Assembly: GCF_018494055.1 (NCBI RefSeq)
Contig: NZ_JABBFQ010000007.1
Span: 62,001-126,000, forward strand
Direction of reading: 5' to 3'
Length of the DNA: 64,000 nt
Source: Rosenbergiella epipactidis
GTDB lineage: Bacteria; Pseudomonadota; Gammaproteobacteria; Enterobacterales; Enterobacteriaceae
A program made the position numbers and the translations under genes. Under the pieces are notes generated by a model. That model was given only the letters and a program-made list of their open reading frames with translations, was not told the origin of the DNA and made no database searches. Shown one piece after another: positions 10,565-20,665 of the stretch (its first letter is position 1; the number at the start of each line of letters is the position of its first letter).

Positions 10565-11389
10565 ATGAAATCGCGTTTTGAACAGATCAATGTCTTTGCT
10601 ACCCATTCCTTGAAAGGTAATCCTTTGGCCGTTGTCCATTGCCAAGAAGGTGACTACTCCACAGAGACTATGCAGGCGTTAGCACGCTGGACCCAGCTCA
10701 GTGAGACCGTCTTTATTACGCCAGCAACAGAGGCTGCTGCAGACTATAAGGTGCGTATTTTCACGCCCGTCGAAGAACTTCCTTTTGCTGGACATCCCAC
10801 ATTAGGATCCTGCCACAGTTGGTTAGATGGGCGTAAGCAGGCCGTAGTCCATCAGCAATCTGCGATTGGAATTGTTGAGATCCGCCAAGAGAACAATCTC
10901 TTATTTTTTGAAGCGCCCCCCTTAGTGGTACAACGCCCTTTCTCCGCACAAGAACAACAGCAGCTTATCGCCTCCACAGGGCTGCTTGCCGAAACAATCA
11001 CCGCTACCCAAGTGTTGAGTAATGGTCCGGTATGGCACTGCGTTCGAGTAGATTCAGTGGAAACGTTACTCCGTATCACGCCAGATTATTCCGCGATGGG
11101 CGATCTTAAGTTAGGACTCTGTAGCCTTAATCCGGAGGGAGAGGGTTTGGTGGTCCGTGCCCTGATGGGCTTAGAAGCCACTGAAGACCCGGTGACAGGA
11201 AGCTTACAAGCTGTGTTGGCGCAATGGCTGATTGAAACAGGTGAGTTACCCGAGCATTACCGTGCTCAACAGGGAATGTGTGTGGGTGCTGAAGGGGAAG
11301 TCACGATAAAAAGAATAGACGGCAAGATCTTTGTCGGCGGACAGTCAACCACGGTAATAAGCGGTGACATCACACTGCCAACGGCGTAA
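10565..11389 (+). CDS. PhzF family isomerase/epimerase
   Basis: A 274-residue member of the PhzF fold, relatives of which include phenazine-pathway PhzF and E. coli YddE. The family catalytic Glu is seen in WTQLSETVFI (about residue 45), followed by YKVRIFTPVEELPFAGHPT, the conserved substrate loop. In the C-terminal half, TEDPVTGS is another family motif. A longer in-frame reading from a TTG at 10505 lacks family support; the ATG at 10565 begins MKSRFEQINVFA as expected. It sits where E. coli carries aslAB. There are no phenazine genes nearby, so a housekeeping or metabolite-repair role is more likely; the substrate is unknown. Confidence 0.85.
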   Translation: MKSRFEQINVFATHSLKGNPLAVVHCQEGDYSTETMQALARWTQLSETVFITPATEAAADYKVRIFTPVEELPFAGHPTLGSCHSWLDGRKQAVVHQQSAIGIVEIRQENNLLFFEAPPLVVQRPFSAQEQQQLIASTGLLAETITATQVLSNGPVWHCVRVDSVETLLRITPDYSAMGDLKLGLCSLNPEGEGLVVRALMGLEATEDPVTGSLQAVLAQWLIETGELPEHYRAQQGMCVGAEGEVTIKRIDGKIFVGGQSTTVISGDITLPTA

Positions 11390-11405
11390 AGACGACAAAA
11401 ACAAA

Positions 11406-11427
11406 AAACCCCGCCGAAGCGGGGTTT
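11406..11427 (-). terminator. Intrinsic terminator of the tRNA operon (possibly bidirectional)
   Basis: The stem AAACCCCGC / GCGGGGTTT with a 4-nt loop is followed on the minus strand by TTTGTTTTTG. It ends the Arg-His-Leu-Pro tRNA transcript 10 bp after proM. On the plus strand a TTTCTTT run follows the same stem, so it can also end the PhzF transcript. Confidence 0.9.
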
Positions 11428-11436
11428 CTTTAAATT

Positions 11437-11513
11437 TGGTCGGCGAGAGAGGATTCGAACCTCCGACCCACTGGTCCCAAACCAGTTGCGCTACCAAGCT
11501 GCGCTACTCGCCG
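11437..11513 (-). tRNA. proM: tRNA-Pro (UGG)
   Basis: A 77-nt tRNA with encoded CCA. Anticodon TGG lies in the loop TTTGGGA between the stems ACTGG and CCAGT. The T-arm GGTTCGAATCC is intact. It is last in a four-tRNA operon in the same order as E. coli argX-hisR-leuT-proM. A base-for-base identical copy lies at 34050-34126. Confidence 0.98.
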
Positions 11514-11544
11514 AAATACTGCGGTACTACTTTACTTTTTTATC

Positions 11545-11631
11545 TGGTGCGAGGGGGGGGACTTGAACCCCCACGTCCGTTAGGACACTAACACCTGAAG
11601 CTAGCGCGTCTACCAATTCCGCCACCGTCGC
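11545..11631 (-). tRNA. leuT: tRNA-Leu (CAG)
   Basis: An 87-nt class II tRNA with the long variable arm and encoded CCA. The anticodon CAG is read from GCTTCAGGTG. It is the third tRNA of the operon. The variable-arm stem is GTGTCC / GGAC. It differs from E. coli leuT at only a few positions that I can recall. Confidence 0.98.
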
Positions 11632-11646
11632 TCATCAGATAAAAAT

Positions 11647-11723
11647 TGGGGTGGCTAATGGGACTCGAACCCACGACAACTGGAATCACAATCCAGGGCT
11701 CTACCAACTGAGCTATAGCCACC
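11647..11723 (-). tRNA. hisR: tRNA-His (GUG)
   Basis: A 77-nt tRNA with the extra 5' G typical of tRNA-His and encoded CCA. The anticodon GTG lies in GGATTGTGATTCC. It is second in the operon and matches E. coli hisR closely. Confidence 0.98.
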
Positions 11724-11744
11724 ACCCCTAACTTCTTACTACCA

Positions 11745-11762
11745 CTGATGTTAACACATCAG
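11745..11762 (-). other. Spacer hairpin between tRNA-Arg and tRNA-His
   Basis: A perfect 7-bp inverted repeat (CTGATGT / ACATCAG) with a 4-nt loop lies in the 82-bp spacer. No U-tract follows, so it is more likely a processing or folding element of the polycistronic precursor than a terminator. Confidence 0.45.
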
Positions 11763-11805
11763 CCTAACGCGGTAAAACACCACCGCAGCTCGACACCTAA
11801 AAAAC

Positions 11806-11882
<77 letters not shown>

Positions 11883-11903
11883 TTAGCGCCGTTGCGGATG
11901 CGG

Positions 11904-11932
11904 ATATTACGGTAGTGTTGCCTAGCTGTCTA
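11904..11932 (-). promoter_or_regulatory. Promoter of the argX-hisR-leuT-proM tRNA operon
   Basis: On the minus strand the -35 is TAGACA and the -10 is TAATAT, separated by exactly 17 bp. A GC-rich stretch (CCGCATCCGC) follows, the kind of discriminator that makes stable-RNA promoters sensitive to ppGpp. An A/T-rich run (TTAATTAAAAAAACC) lies just upstream of the -35 and could act as an UP element. Confidence 0.8.
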
Positions 11933-12015
11933 GTGGTTTTTTTAATTAAATTATCGTTTGATTACGCTTTGTTCACTTTGCGTGAAGTTTCGGCGATTTA
12001 GCCTCTTTAGGGGCC

Positions 12016-12762
12016 TTATAGCTCACCGCGCCAGTGGTAACCTTGATACTTGAGTAACTTTAGTTGGCGCTTTAATCGAGAAGGTTGCTTAATCAGTCGA
12101 TACAGCCACTCAAGCCCAAGTTTCTGCCACAGTAATGGTGCACGCTTCACTTTACCAATAAAGACGTCGTACGTGCCGCCTACCCCCATATATAGCGCAT
12201 CGGGGTATTGCTCATAACATCGCTGAATAAAAAGCTCCTGTCGTGGCGATCCCATTGCCACAGTAACCACCTTCGCCTGGCTCGCTTTAATCCGTTGGAT
12301 CAGCGACTCGACCTCAGCTTCCGTAAAGTAACCATCTTGTTGGCCCACAACCGGCACCTGCCATTGTTGCTTAAGTTTATGGGTGGTCTGTGCCAATACA
12401 TCGGGCTGACTTCCAACCAAATAAACGGGAACAGATAATGCGCCAGCACGTTGCATTAATGACTGCCATAAATCCGCCCCCGCAATGCGCGTGACTTGGC
12501 TGTCGGGATACTTTTTACGGATCGAACGGACGATACTAATGCCATCAGGATAGTTAATTCCGCCGCTGGTCAGGATTTGGTGCAATAGCGCATTATGTTC
12601 TGCCGTTAAAATCTTTTCAGCGTTCAACGCAATCAGACGCCCAGTGTGTACCTGCAGCGCATCAGGCAGCAGGAAATCGGTAAACGCTTGCATTGAAGGA
12701 AAGCCATATACCGGAATCTGGCGAATAGTAAAACTTGGCAGCGTTATCGAACGGTTACTCAC
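12016..12762 (-). CDS. wecG: ECA UDP-ManNAcA transferase WecG
   Basis: Adds N-acetyl-D-mannosaminuronic acid to lipid I to make ECA lipid II on the cytoplasmic face of the inner membrane. The 248-residue protein belongs to the WecG/TagA/CpsF family (E. coli 246). Family signatures are [45 protein letters not shown] and [18 protein letters not shown]. It is the last gene of the ECA cluster and overlaps wzyE by 8 bp. E. coli has yifK between wecG and argX; here the tRNA promoter follows within 90 bp. Confidence 0.96.
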   Translation of the reverse strand: MSNRSITLPSFTIRQIPVYGFPSMQAFTDFLLPDALQVHTGRLIALNAEKILTAEHNALLHQILTSGGINYPDGISIVRSIRKKYPDSQVTRIAGADLWQSLMQRAGALSVPVYLVGSQPDVLAQTTHKLKQQWQVPVVGQQDGYFTEAEVESLIQRIKASQAKVVTVAMGSPRQELFIQRCYEQYPDALYMGVGGTYDVFIGKVKRAPLLWQKLGLEWLYRLIKQPSRLKRQLKLLKYQGYHWRGEL

Positions 12763-14134
12763 AGATATCCTTTTGTTTTGAGTAGAAGGGAGTGACGGAA
12801 GGCACTGATGTTGCCCCTACCCGTGGTTTGACGAGCCCTGCGCGTTGTAAGAACCAAAATAAGAGTTTAGTCACCAGCAGACACAGCAGAAAAATAATCG
12901 CGAAAAAAACCACTCGCGAGCCGAAAGCGTCGAGTCCTTCACGCGCTAAGACAATCATGTTAAACACTGCCCCGAAACAAAAACTATTGATTAAGGCTGC
13001 GGTATAACGGTTTGGCTCTTGGCGAGCGCGATAATAGAGGCTATCGAATCCTTTAATGATCAGGCCGACTAACAAGGCGCCAGGCACCAAAGCCCCTACC
13101 CCACCCATGACGAGCAGCGAACCGATTAGCGTCGGAGATATCGCTAACCCTGAATGGTTATCCAAAATCTGCCAAGTAAAATAATTTGCGCTATTCAAGA
13201 TGGTAGAAGGACGTTCTGGCCATAACCAACTTGGAATGAAGACATAAAAGTCTCGCCACATCGGGGCGGGACCTTGGAAGTCGAGCTGCGAATAATGGCT
13301 GAAAATCAAACCCAGATTTTCCCAAGGCGAAAACGTATCGCGAGTCAGATAGAGAAAGGTATACCAAGCCTCTGGACCCGTCACATTCAGATTATAGCGC
13401 CGCAACGCTAACCAAAACATTCCCACGATCGACATCGCACCAGCGCCAAGTAACATCGATAACGTAATCCAGCCACGACTAATACCAATAAATAAAAATA
13501 GCGCAAACGCGATGATGATATTGGCGCGTGTTCCCCCCACGACCATGTAAGTAATCAGGCCAAAAGTCACCGTCACCACAAGAAATAGGCACCACTGCCG
13601 TAACGTGGGTTTAAGGAAATACACCACCAACATGCCAGGGATAAAAAAGTAAAAGAAACGTTTTAAAGCAACACCGGAAACCTGACTGGAAAAAATTTGG
13701 CTATAGGAGGTCAGTCGAAAGAGTAATAGCCCATTGCGCGCAAAGAAGATCCCTAGGCTCACCAGCGCAACCAGGACTAACAATCCTAAAAAGAGATGAG
13801 TCTCTAAGCGAGTCATGGTAAAAAAGCCGCTCACCGGTGCCACGGGTTTACGGGTTAATCGAACCTTATACGTCACATAATAGATGGCATAAAATCCTGT
13901 AGCCGATAATAAGGCTTGTAACAGATAGAGAGGATCAACCACCGGTTCTTGGAAACCAAAGACTAATATCGAGGTTAACGGAAAACCAAAATAGAACGTC
14001 AGTACAAAGAGTAAGGAAAAGAACAGATGAAAAGTAAAGCGCTCACGACGGAACTCTTTCACCATTACCGTTAAGATAAAGCAAAGCGAAAGCACATATA
14101 CCAAGGCCAAGCCTGTAAACTGCCCACCCGTCAT
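12755..14134 (-). CDS. wzyE: ECA polymerase WzyE
   Basis: Multi-pass inner-membrane polymerase that joins ECA trisaccharide repeats on undecaprenyl diphosphate at the periplasmic face. It has 459 residues (E. coli 450) and many hydrophobic segments. Well-conserved stretches are [40 protein letters not shown] and [16 protein letters not shown] chose the ATG at 14134 because a GGAG lies 5 bp before it. A GTG at 14140 overlapping the wecF stop is the alternative. The gene lies between wecF and wecG. Confidence 0.95.
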   Translation of the reverse strand: MTGGQFTGLALVYVLSLCFILTVMVKEFRRERFTFHLFFSLLFVLTFYFGFPLTSILVFGFQEPVVDPLYLLQALLSATGFYAIYYVTYKVRLTRKPVAPVSGFFTMTRLETHLFLGLLVLVALVSLGIFFARNGLLLFRLTSYSQIFSSQVSGVALKRFFYFFIPGMLVVYFLKPTLRQWCLFLVVTVTFGLITYMVVGGTRANIIIAFALFLFIGISRGWITLSMLLGAGAMSIVGMFWLALRRYNLNVTGPEAWYTFLYLTRDTFSPWENLGLIFSHYSQLDFQGPAPMWRDFYVFIPSWLWPERPSTILNSANYFTWQILDNHSGLAISPTLIGSLLVMGGVGALVPGALLVGLIIKGFDSLYYRARQEPNRYTAALINSFCFGAVFNMIVLAREGLDAFGSRVVFFAIIFLLCLLVTKLLFWFLQRAGLVKPRVGATSVPSVTPFYSKQKDICE

Positions 14135-14136
14135 GA

Positions 14137-15210
14137 TCACTCCATCCCTTCCAATCGCTGTAACATATCACGCCAGCCTTGCAGATAGCCGGGTGAGAAA
14201 AACTCAATAGTCGCTTTATCGTGGTGGACTAATTGCTGGCGAGCGCGCTGAATAATCTCTCTATCCAGTTCGTCTTCATCAAATAAGACAGGCAAGTGTT
14301 GTTCGGCCAGATCGCGCCAAAACGGATTTTTTCGGCTAATCACAAACGGAATATTTTTATCAATCAGTATACTGAGCGTGCCAATACCTTGTTGCCGAGC
14401 AAAGATAAAGTAGCCCAGATGACAACGATCAATCACCTTCAAATAGGTATCAAAGTTGAGCTTTTCGGTAACTATCTCGACCTGTCCGGAGCTAAAGAGC
14501 TGTGAGGCATGTGCACTGACCTTGGCAATATACTCTTGATTATTATCAGGATAGCCCATAGGCACGATCACCTTGACCGCTTGGCCAAAGCGGTGCGCGA
14601 TGTGTGTTAACGCCTGACAGTGTCGATTAGAGGGATCGCCTGAATTCCCCACCAATAGAGTCAAGGGTTGGTTTGCAGGCTCCCCTACCGTAGTTTGCGG
14701 AGTCGTCGCCATTTTGGTCGGGAAATAAAGCTTATGCCCGGGGACCTTCGGGTATTTTTGCTGATAAACACTGAGGTCACCCAAGGTGGCATAGACCGCC
14801 GCAACGCGTCTTTGTGCGCGACGTCTTAGCGTATAAAAAAGCCGAAATTTCAGCGACCGTGATGCCTCATATAAATCAGCCCCCCAGATATGCCAATGTA
14901 ACTGGTGCCTTCTTATCCGGCCACTGAGTAAGGCTAACCATAAAAGAGGATTAAATTGACCATGACAGAAAAATAAAGTTTGTCGATTTTTGGCCAATTC
15001 GATAACTACTTGCGCTAATTGCTTCTTCGACGCTACACAGTCGATTGATAGGTTCGGAAACTGCTCAGCGAGTGCCATATCCTGAGTGACCACAATAAAC
15101 TTCCTCGCTTGTGAGCTGGGAACCTCTGTGGTCAATACCTCATTAAAAAAGGCTAATAACGTCTTGTTGTGGTGAGGGATATCGGCCCCCAGTACATGAA
15201 TAATCGCCAT
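14137..15210 (-). CDS. wecF: TDP-Fuc4NAc:lipid II Fuc4NAc transferase
   Basis: Adds 4-acetamido-4,6-dideoxygalactose to ECA lipid II, giving the complete trisaccharide lipid III. It has 357 residues (E. coli 359). Matches to the family include [16 protein letters not shown] at the N-terminus, [28 protein letters not shown] and [18 protein letters not shown]. An earlier in-frame start would add 22 hydrophobic residues encoded inside wzxE. The ATG at 15210 gives the family N-terminus and overlaps the wzxE stop as TAATG, so I chose it. Soluble or peripheral on the inner face. Confidence 0.94.
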   Translation of the reverse strand: MAIIHVLGADIPHHNKTLLAFFNEVLTTEVPSSQARKFIVVTQDMALAEQFPNLSIDCVASKKQLAQVVIELAKNRQTLFFCHGQFNPLLWLALLSGRIRRHQLHWHIWGADLYEASRSLKFRLFYTLRRRAQRRVAAVYATLGDLSVYQQKYPKVPGHKLYFPTKMATTPQTTVGEPANQPLTLLVGNSGDPSNRHCQALTHIAHRFGQAVKVIVPMGYPDNNQEYIAKVSAHASQLFSSGQVEIVTEKLNFDTYLKVIDRCHLGYFIFARQQGIGTLSILIDKNIPFVISRKNPFWRDLAEQHLPVLFDEDELDREIIQRARQQLVHHDKATIEFFSPGYLQGWRDMLQRLEGME

Positions 15211-16457
15211 TATTTTCGATACCAATAAAAAAATGCTGCAACAACCAACAGTAAATAACAGACGTAGGTGATGCAATACGCTTGTACTGCCCCTACTACA
15301 CCGTGCTCAGCAATAAGCCAATGGCTGGTGGCTAGCAGTAAACAAAATTGTGTGATTTCCGTTAGGACATAGGCACGCAGACTTCCGCGAGCAATCACCA
15401 GATAACCAAACACATAAGCAGCTACTTTGCAGATATCACCCGGAAGTTGCCAAGCAAAGAGGTCTCGCATTGCGGTAAATTGGTGAGAAAAAAGCAGCGC
15501 GATAACCTGATCGCGCAATAACCATACGCCGAAACTCAAGACAGCCACAGCGGGGATAACGCGCAGCAGTGTCCGTCGGATCTCTTCCGCAATCGCCTTC
15601 TTTTCCTGCAACCGACTCAATGCGGGCAGTAACCACACACTAAAGGTCGCCGTAATAAACTGTAAGTAAGCATCAGAAACGCTGGCCACGCCCTGCCACA
15701 GACCCACCGCTTGCCAATCATTATAATCTGCTAGCTGATGACGCATCACGACCCAAGCAAGGGGCAGTGTGACCGCGGTAATCCCGGTCATTAACGTATA
15801 CTTGAGTAAGCGACGGGCCATTTCGCTATCCCAGCCGAAACGTAGCGGCCCCAATCGCTCCGATGTCGAGCGTTGATAGAAATAGGCCGCGGGCAATAGC
15901 GCGATCGCCGGTACCACTGCCAACCCCACCAAAGCACCTGTAAAGCCCCCTATCGCCCAGCACGCTAAGTAACCTGGCACAGCGAGCAGACATCCGGCTA
16001 TGATAATCAGGGCGTTACTCCGCGCGTCCTTAATGCCCTTCAGTTTTGCCTGTAAGAGATTTGCCCAACCGATTCCACACTGTAAGAAGGCGAGATAGCG
16101 AATCACCGGGGCATAATCAGAGTGGCCAAAAAGCCCTTGGCTGATAGGGTCTGCACACAGTAAAAAAATGAGGGCTATCAGCATCCCCGCACCCAATACT
16201 AGGGTCGAGGCAGTGGCAGAGAGCTGCCGCAACTGGTGGGAATCGTCTTGGTATTCCGCCACGTACCGCGTGACACCGTTGAAGATACCGGCCCCCGCCA
16301 TCACACTGAGGACAGTAATTAATTGCCGATAATTACTTGCCAGCCCGATACCTTCGGGCCCGTAAGTGACTGCCAGCAATTTAATAATCACCAAGCCGCA
16401 CAGGATCTTGGTGAGGGTTGAACTCGCGGTCCAGACAGAGGCTCGAGCAAATGACAT
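15210..16457 (-). CDS. wzxE: ECA lipid III flippase WzxE
   Basis: Moves the completed ECA repeat on its lipid carrier across the inner membrane. It has 415 residues, about 12 hydrophobic segments and the MOP/PST fold. Conserved text includes MSFARASVWTASSTLTKI, YGPEGIGLASNYRQLI, AGAGIFNGVTRYVAEYQDD and FGYLVIARGSLRAYVLTEI. It overlaps the wecE stop at its start and wecF at its end, so wecE-wzxE-wecF are probably translationally coupled. Confidence 0.96.
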   Translation of the reverse strand: MSFARASVWTASSTLTKILCGLVIIKLLAVTYGPEGIGLASNYRQLITVLSVMAGAGIFNGVTRYVAEYQDDSHQLRQLSATASTLVLGAGMLIALIFLLCADPISQGLFGHSDYAPVIRYLAFLQCGIGWANLLQAKLKGIKDARSNALIIIAGCLLAVPGYLACWAIGGFTGALVGLAVVPAIALLPAAYFYQRSTSERLGPLRFGWDSEMARRLLKYTLMTGITAVTLPLAWVVMRHQLADYNDWQAVGLWQGVASVSDAYLQFITATFSVWLLPALSRLQEKKAIAEEIRRTLLRVIPAVAVLSFGVWLLRDQVIALLFSHQFTAMRDLFAWQLPGDICKVAAYVFGYLVIARGSLRAYVLTEITQFCLLLATSHWLIAEHGVVGAVQAYCITYVCYLLLVVAAFFYWYRK

Positions 16458-17587
16458 TAGGAGAAGAAACTCAGTAGCGACCCTATAACAATTTTTTGCT
16501 GGTTATCAGTCAAATTGTAATACATAGGCAACCGAACTAAACGCTCGCTCTCAACGGTGGTATAGCGATCCTCGCCATTGAACTCACCGAACTGCAAACC
16601 TGCGGGTGAGCTATGCAGAGGGATGTAGTGGAAAACGCTGAGGATCTCGGCTTCTTTTAACCAGGAAATCAGTTGGTCGCGGTCCTGTTGATCACGCAAT
16701 TTAAGATAAAACATATGCGCATTATGCTGACAGTCCGTCGGGATCGTCGGTAGAGTGATCCGCCCCTGAGCGGCAAAAGGCTGTAATGCCTGATAATAAT
16801 TTTGCCATAACGCCAAGCGTCGCTGATTAATCTGGTCGGCATTTTCTAGTTGCGCCCAGAGATAGGCGGCTTGAAGATCAGACATCAGGTAACTGGATCC
16901 CAAATCACGCCAAGTATACTTATCGACTTGCCCACGGAAAAATTGGCTGCGATTCGTCCCTTTCTCGCGAATAATCTCCGCCCGCTCGATCAAGGTAGGA
17001 TCATTGATAAGTGTCGCCCCCCCTTCACCGCCTGCCGTATAGTTTTTGGTTTCATGGAAACTAAAGCAGCCGATATGACCAATCGAACCCAGCGCGCGTC
17101 CCTTCCAGTGACTCATGACACCTTGCGCGGCATCTTCAATCACATAAAGCTTATATTTCTCCGCTAGCGCCATGATTTTATCCATATCACAGGCAACCCC
17201 GGCGTAATGCACCGGCACGATGGCACGTGTTTTCTCGGTAATCGCCGCTTCGATTAATGTTTCGTCGATATTCATGGTATCTGGACGAATATCAACGAAG
17301 ATAATTTTCGCGCCACGCAACACAAAGGCATTAGCCGTCGACACAAAGGTATAGCTTGGCATAATGACTTCATCGCCCAGCTGAATATTGATCAGCAAGG
17401 CCGCCATTTCGAGTGAAGCGGTACAGGAAGGGGTGAGTAAGACCTTGGGCACATGACAACGTTGCTCAAACCATTGCTGCACGCGACGGGTAAAGCCCCC
17501 ATCACCACATAGTTTGCCGCTTGCCATGGCTGAGTGCATGTAATCGGCTTCACTTCCCGTTACCGGAGGAGCATTAAACGGAATCAT
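16457..17587 (-). CDS. wecE: dTDP-4-amino-4,6-dideoxygalactose transaminase
   Basis: PLP-dependent sugar aminotransferase that makes TDP-Fuc4N for ECA. The 376 residues equal the E. coli RffA/WecE length. The PLP lysine lies in CFSFHETKNYTAGGEGG (about residue 181), and the cofactor ring site in VEDAAQG. MIPFNAPPVTGSE is the standard start. Its substrate, TDP-4-keto-6-deoxyglucose, is made in E. coli by rffH and rffG in this operon, but those genes are absent here, so the precursor must come from elsewhere. Confidence 0.97.
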   Translation of the reverse strand: MIPFNAPPVTGSEADYMHSAMASGKLCGDGGFTRRVQQWFEQRCHVPKVLLTPSCTASLEMAALLINIQLGDEVIMPSYTFVSTANAFVLRGAKIIFVDIRPDTMNIDETLIEAAITEKTRAIVPVHYAGVACDMDKIMALAEKYKLYVIEDAAQGVMSHWKGRALGSIGHIGCFSFHETKNYTAGGEGGATLINDPTLIERAEIIREKGTNRSQFFRGQVDKYTWRDLGSSYLMSDLQAAYLWAQLENADQINQRRLALWQNYYQALQPFAAQGRITLPTIPTDCQHNAHMFYLKLRDQQDRDQLISWLKEAEILSVFHYIPLHSSPAGLQFGEFNGEDRYTTVESERLVRLPMYYNLTDNQQKIVIGSLLSFFS

Positions 17588-18269
17588 CGCTTTTCCTATA
17601 GAGCCAATAACTCGTAGACGTTAAACGTGCGCCGTGACGCAAGTAGAGACGCATCGCGGAGACATTACTGAGTTGGGTCGTGATATGCAGTGCCGACAGG
17701 CCTTTGCTCCGCGCCCAATCGGTCGCGGCAAGCAATAGCTGCTGACCGAGCCCTGCCCCTTGGTGAGGGGTCGCCACCCCTAATAGACCAATACGAGCAA
17801 TGTCCGCGGAGTGTCTTAAGCTCACAAAGCCCGACACGCCACCCTGCTCATCGAGGGTGAGTAAACATTGATCGTCGAAGGTACCTTGAACTGCGTTTTC
17901 AATCCACTGCGCATAAAACTGTTGAGTAAGAGAGTGATCAAACCATGGCGCGCGAAAACGGCTTCCGGTAAATATGCTCCCTGCGAGATGACGTAAGGCA
18001 TCGATATGGGCCGGACGCGCAATACGTATCCCTGGTTGTCGCGTTGTCTCAGTGATAGGGATAACCAGTTCAGCTTCCCCTTCCACTAACGCAAAGCCTT
18101 TGTCAGTCAAGGTATCTAGAGATTGATAGTCGGTGCTGGATACCTTGGCCTGAACCATATCCCAGTCATCACACTCCTCCACGCTCAAGCGATCGAGCTC
18201 AGCGAGATCGACCTTACCCACTCGCTGAGAGAAAAAAGCACTTTCCCATGCTAAAAGGTCAATCGTCAT
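17574..18269 (-). CDS. wecD: dTDP-fucosamine acetyltransferase (GNAT)
   Basis: Acetylates TDP-Fuc4N using acetyl-CoA to give the ECA donor TDP-Fuc4NAc. The 231-residue protein has a GNAT domain with the acetyl-CoA-binding loop HQGAGLGQQLLLAAT (about 175-190). Family text includes VEGEAELVIPI, SRFRAPWFD, FYAQWIENAVQGTFD and HGARLTSTSYWLYR. The chosen ATG lies 1 bp after the wecC stop codon. A GTG at 18290 is an alternative start. It overlaps wecE by 14 bp. Confidence 0.9.
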   Translation of the reverse strand: MTIDLLAWESAFFSQRVGKVDLAELDRLSVEECDDWDMVQAKVSSTDYQSLDTLTDKGFALVEGEAELVIPITETTRQPGIRIARPAHIDALRHLAGSIFTGSRFRAPWFDHSLTQQFYAQWIENAVQGTFDDQCLLTLDEQGGVSGFVSLRHSADIARIGLLGVATPHQGAGLGQQLLLAATDWARSKGLSALHITTQLSNVSAMRLYLRHGARLTSTSYWLYRKSDDSV

Positions 18270-18270
18270 A

Positions 18271-19533
18271 TCAGTTACGCCAAGCGCCACGAGTGTCGAT
18301 CACAAAGTCGGTGGTTAACTGTGACTTATCCAGTGCTTTAAACACCTTATGGTCGGTTAGCAGCACGACAATCTCTGCCGATTGCAAGGCTTCATCCACA
18401 CTGACTAAAGTGGCTTTACCCGTGAATGTCTGAGGCAACTGGCGAATATGCGGCTCGACTAATAACGTCTCGCCTTGATGCCATTCACTAATCAGCTTCG
18501 CCACCTGCATTGCTGGGCTTTCTCGAAGATCATCAATATCCGGTTTGAAGGCCAAACCAAAGCAGGCAATTTTTATCGCCGAGGCGGTCTTACCGTTCGC
18601 CATTAAGCAATCTGCGACCGCTTGTTTTACTTGGTCGAGTACCCAGAAGGGTTTGCTGTCGTTCACCTCACGGGCCGTACGGATTAAACGGGCAAGCTCC
18701 GGCGTCTGCGACACGATAAACCACGGATCGACCGCAATGCAGTGCCCACCCACTCCTGGACCAGGTTGTAAGATGTTCACGCGAGGATGGTGGTTGGCGA
18801 GCTGAATCAGCTCCCACACATCGATATCCAGTGCATGACAGATTAAAGAGAGTTCATTGGCGAACGCAATGTTCACATCACGAAAGCTGTTCTCGGTGAG
18901 CTTACACATTTCTGCGGTACGCGCGTTAGTTGTCACGCACTCGCCCTGTAAGAATAGCTGATAAAGCTCACTTGCTCGCAGCGAACAGTCAGGCGTAATC
19001 CCACCGACTACCCGGTCATTGCTGACTAATTCGGCCATCACTTTGCCAGGTAGCACGCGCTCAGGGCAGTATGCGATAGCAATATTAGGCTGGTCGCTGT
19101 GTCCAGGAACTTGCAGCTCTGGTCTCAGTTCAGCAATCCAAGCAGCCACTTGTTCGGTTGCCCCGACAGGTGAAGTGGATTCTAAAATAACTAAGTCTCC
19201 CGCTTTCAGCTGTGACGCGATAGCGAGCGTGGCACTCTTGACATAGCTAAGGTCTGGCTGATGATCCGCCTCAAATGGGGTCGGTACCGTAATGAGAAAG
19301 GCGTCAGCCGGCTCTGGGGTTAACGTCGCCCTTAATCGCCCTGCCGCGACATTACGCGCCACCACATTGGCCAATTCGGGTTCAATAATATGGATTTCAC
19401 CCCGATTAATGGTCTCGACTGCCACTGGATTGACATCAACACCTATGACTTGGCATCCCGCATCAGCCAAAATCGCGGCGGTAGGTAATCCTATATATCC
19501 AAGACCAAAAATGGAGACTGTTTTACTGTGCAT
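18271..19533 (-). CDS. wecC: UDP-N-acetyl-D-mannosaminuronate dehydrogenase
   Basis: Oxidises UDP-ManNAc to UDP-ManNAcA with two NAD, giving the second ECA sugar donor. The 420 residues equal the E. coli length when started at the ATG at 19533. The Rossmann motif [12 protein letters not shown] is at the N-terminus. [10 protein letters not shown], the catalytic cysteine in [15 protein letters not shown] and [18 protein letters not shown] are the family motifs. A TTG 6 bp further upstream is in frame but not needed. It overlaps wecB by 11 bp and is followed directly by wecD. Confidence 0.97.
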   Translation of the reverse strand: MHSKTVSIFGLGYIGLPTAAILADAGCQVIGVDVNPVAVETINRGEIHIIEPELANVVARNVAAGRLRATLTPEPADAFLITVPTPFEADHQPDLSYVKSATLAIASQLKAGDLVILESTSPVGATEQVAAWIAELRPELQVPGHSDQPNIAIAYCPERVLPGKVMAELVSNDRVVGGITPDCSLRASELYQLFLQGECVTTNARTAEMCKLTENSFRDVNIAFANELSLICHALDIDVWELIQLANHHPRVNILQPGPGVGGHCIAVDPWFIVSQTPELARLIRTAREVNDSKPFWVLDQVKQAVADCLMANGKTASAIKIACFGLAFKPDIDDLRESPAMQVAKLISEWHQGETLLVEPHIRQLPQTFTGKATLVSVDEALQSAEIVVLLTDHKVFKALDKSQLTTDFVIDTRGAWRN

Positions 19534-20659
19534 GCTCAACCCATGAGTGTTTAATAAATTCGATAATTTTCTGACAACTTTGACCGGTGCCGTAAGGATT
19601 TTTGACCTGACTCATTGCTTGCCACGCTTGCTCATCATCCAGCAGTCGCGCCGCCTCCTTAACAATGGTGTCGCTCTCAGTGCCGACTAAGCGTACGCTT
19701 CCCGCTTCCACGGCCTCGGGGCGCTCAGTGGTCTCGCGCATCACCAACACTGGCTTACCGAGTGAAGGAGCCTCCTCTTGGATGCCACCTGAATCGGTAA
19801 GGACTAAGTAAGCACGATTCATCAACCATACAAAAGGTAAATACTCTTTCGGCTGAATAAGATGAATATTTTCAACGCCCTGTAATAAGCGCTCCACTGG
19901 CTCACGGACATTAGGGTTCATGTGCACAGGGTAAACAATATCGACGTGTGGATAACGTTTTGCCAATGCCACCAGTGCCTGACAGATACGCTCAAATCCA
20001 CCGCCAAAACTCTCCCGACGATGTCCCGTCACGAGGATCATTCGGCGCCCATGCATTAAATAGGGGAATTCTGCGGCAAGACGCTGCTCTAACGCCTGAT
20101 CGTCGACGATTTTATCGCGTACCCATAACAAGGCATCGATAACGGTGTTTCCGGTAACAGTAATAGCGCTTTCGCGGATGTTCTCCGCAAGCAGGTTACG
20201 TTTTGCGTGGTCGGTTGGTGCAAAGTGCCAGTGAGCTAAGTGCGTGGCAACTTTGCGGTTTCCCTCTTCAGGCCAAGGGGAAAATAGGTTACCGGTACGT
20301 AAGCCAGCTTCAATGTGGCCAACTTTTATCTGATGATAATACGCGGCTAAGCTCACAGCCAAGGTCGTGGTGGTATCACCATGGACCAGGACCAAGTCGG
20401 GTTGGTAATCGTTGAAAATATCAGCCATCCCCACCAAGATACGACTGGTAATATCACTGAGCGATTGACCGGGCTGCATAATATTTAAATCGAAATCAGG
20501 AACCAGCTGAAAGACATGTAGCACTTGGTCAAGCATTTCACGATGTTGTGCGGTAACACAGAGTCGAGACTCGATTTCCGTGGTGTTCTGTAACGCTTGC
20601 ACCAAAGGCGCCATCTTAATTGCTTCAGGTCGAGTACCAAAGACTGTTAATACCTTCAC
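19523..20659 (-). CDS. wecB: UDP-N-acetylglucosamine 2-epimerase
   Basis: Interconverts UDP-GlcNAc and UDP-ManNAc, the first committed step toward ManNAcA. The 378-residue protein has the family start [57 protein letters not shown] and [17 protein letters not shown] also mark it. It lies 6 bp after wzzE. Confidence 0.97.
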   Translation of the reverse strand: MKVLTVFGTRPEAIKMAPLVQALQNTTEIESRLCVTAQHREMLDQVLHVFQLVPDFDLNIMQPGQSLSDITSRILVGMADIFNDYQPDLVLVHGDTTTTLAVSLAAYYHQIKVGHIEAGLRTGNLFSPWPEEGNRKVATHLAHWHFAPTDHAKRNLLAENIRESAITVTGNTVIDALLWVRDKIVDDQALEQRLAAEFPYLMHGRRMILVTGHRRESFGGGFERICQALVALAKRYPHVDIVYPVHMNPNVREPVERLLQGVENIHLIQPKEYLPFVWLMNRAYLVLTDSGGIQEEAPSLGKPVLVMRETTERPEAVEAGSVRLVGTESDTIVKEAARLLDDEQAWQAMSQVKNPYGTGQSCQKIIEFIKHSWVEHAQ

Positions 20660-20665
20660 GCTTTC

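Noticed and set aside
11364-11591. An open frame across the tRNA-Pro and tRNA-Leu genes that could be read as a small protein
   Set aside because: It is the well-known artefact of translating tRNA genes; it begins inside the PhzF gene and its codons follow tRNA structure.
15211-15276. A hydrophobic N-terminal extension of WecF that looks like a signal peptide
   Set aside because: It is encoded inside the wzxE reading frame; WecF family members start at the IHVLG motif.
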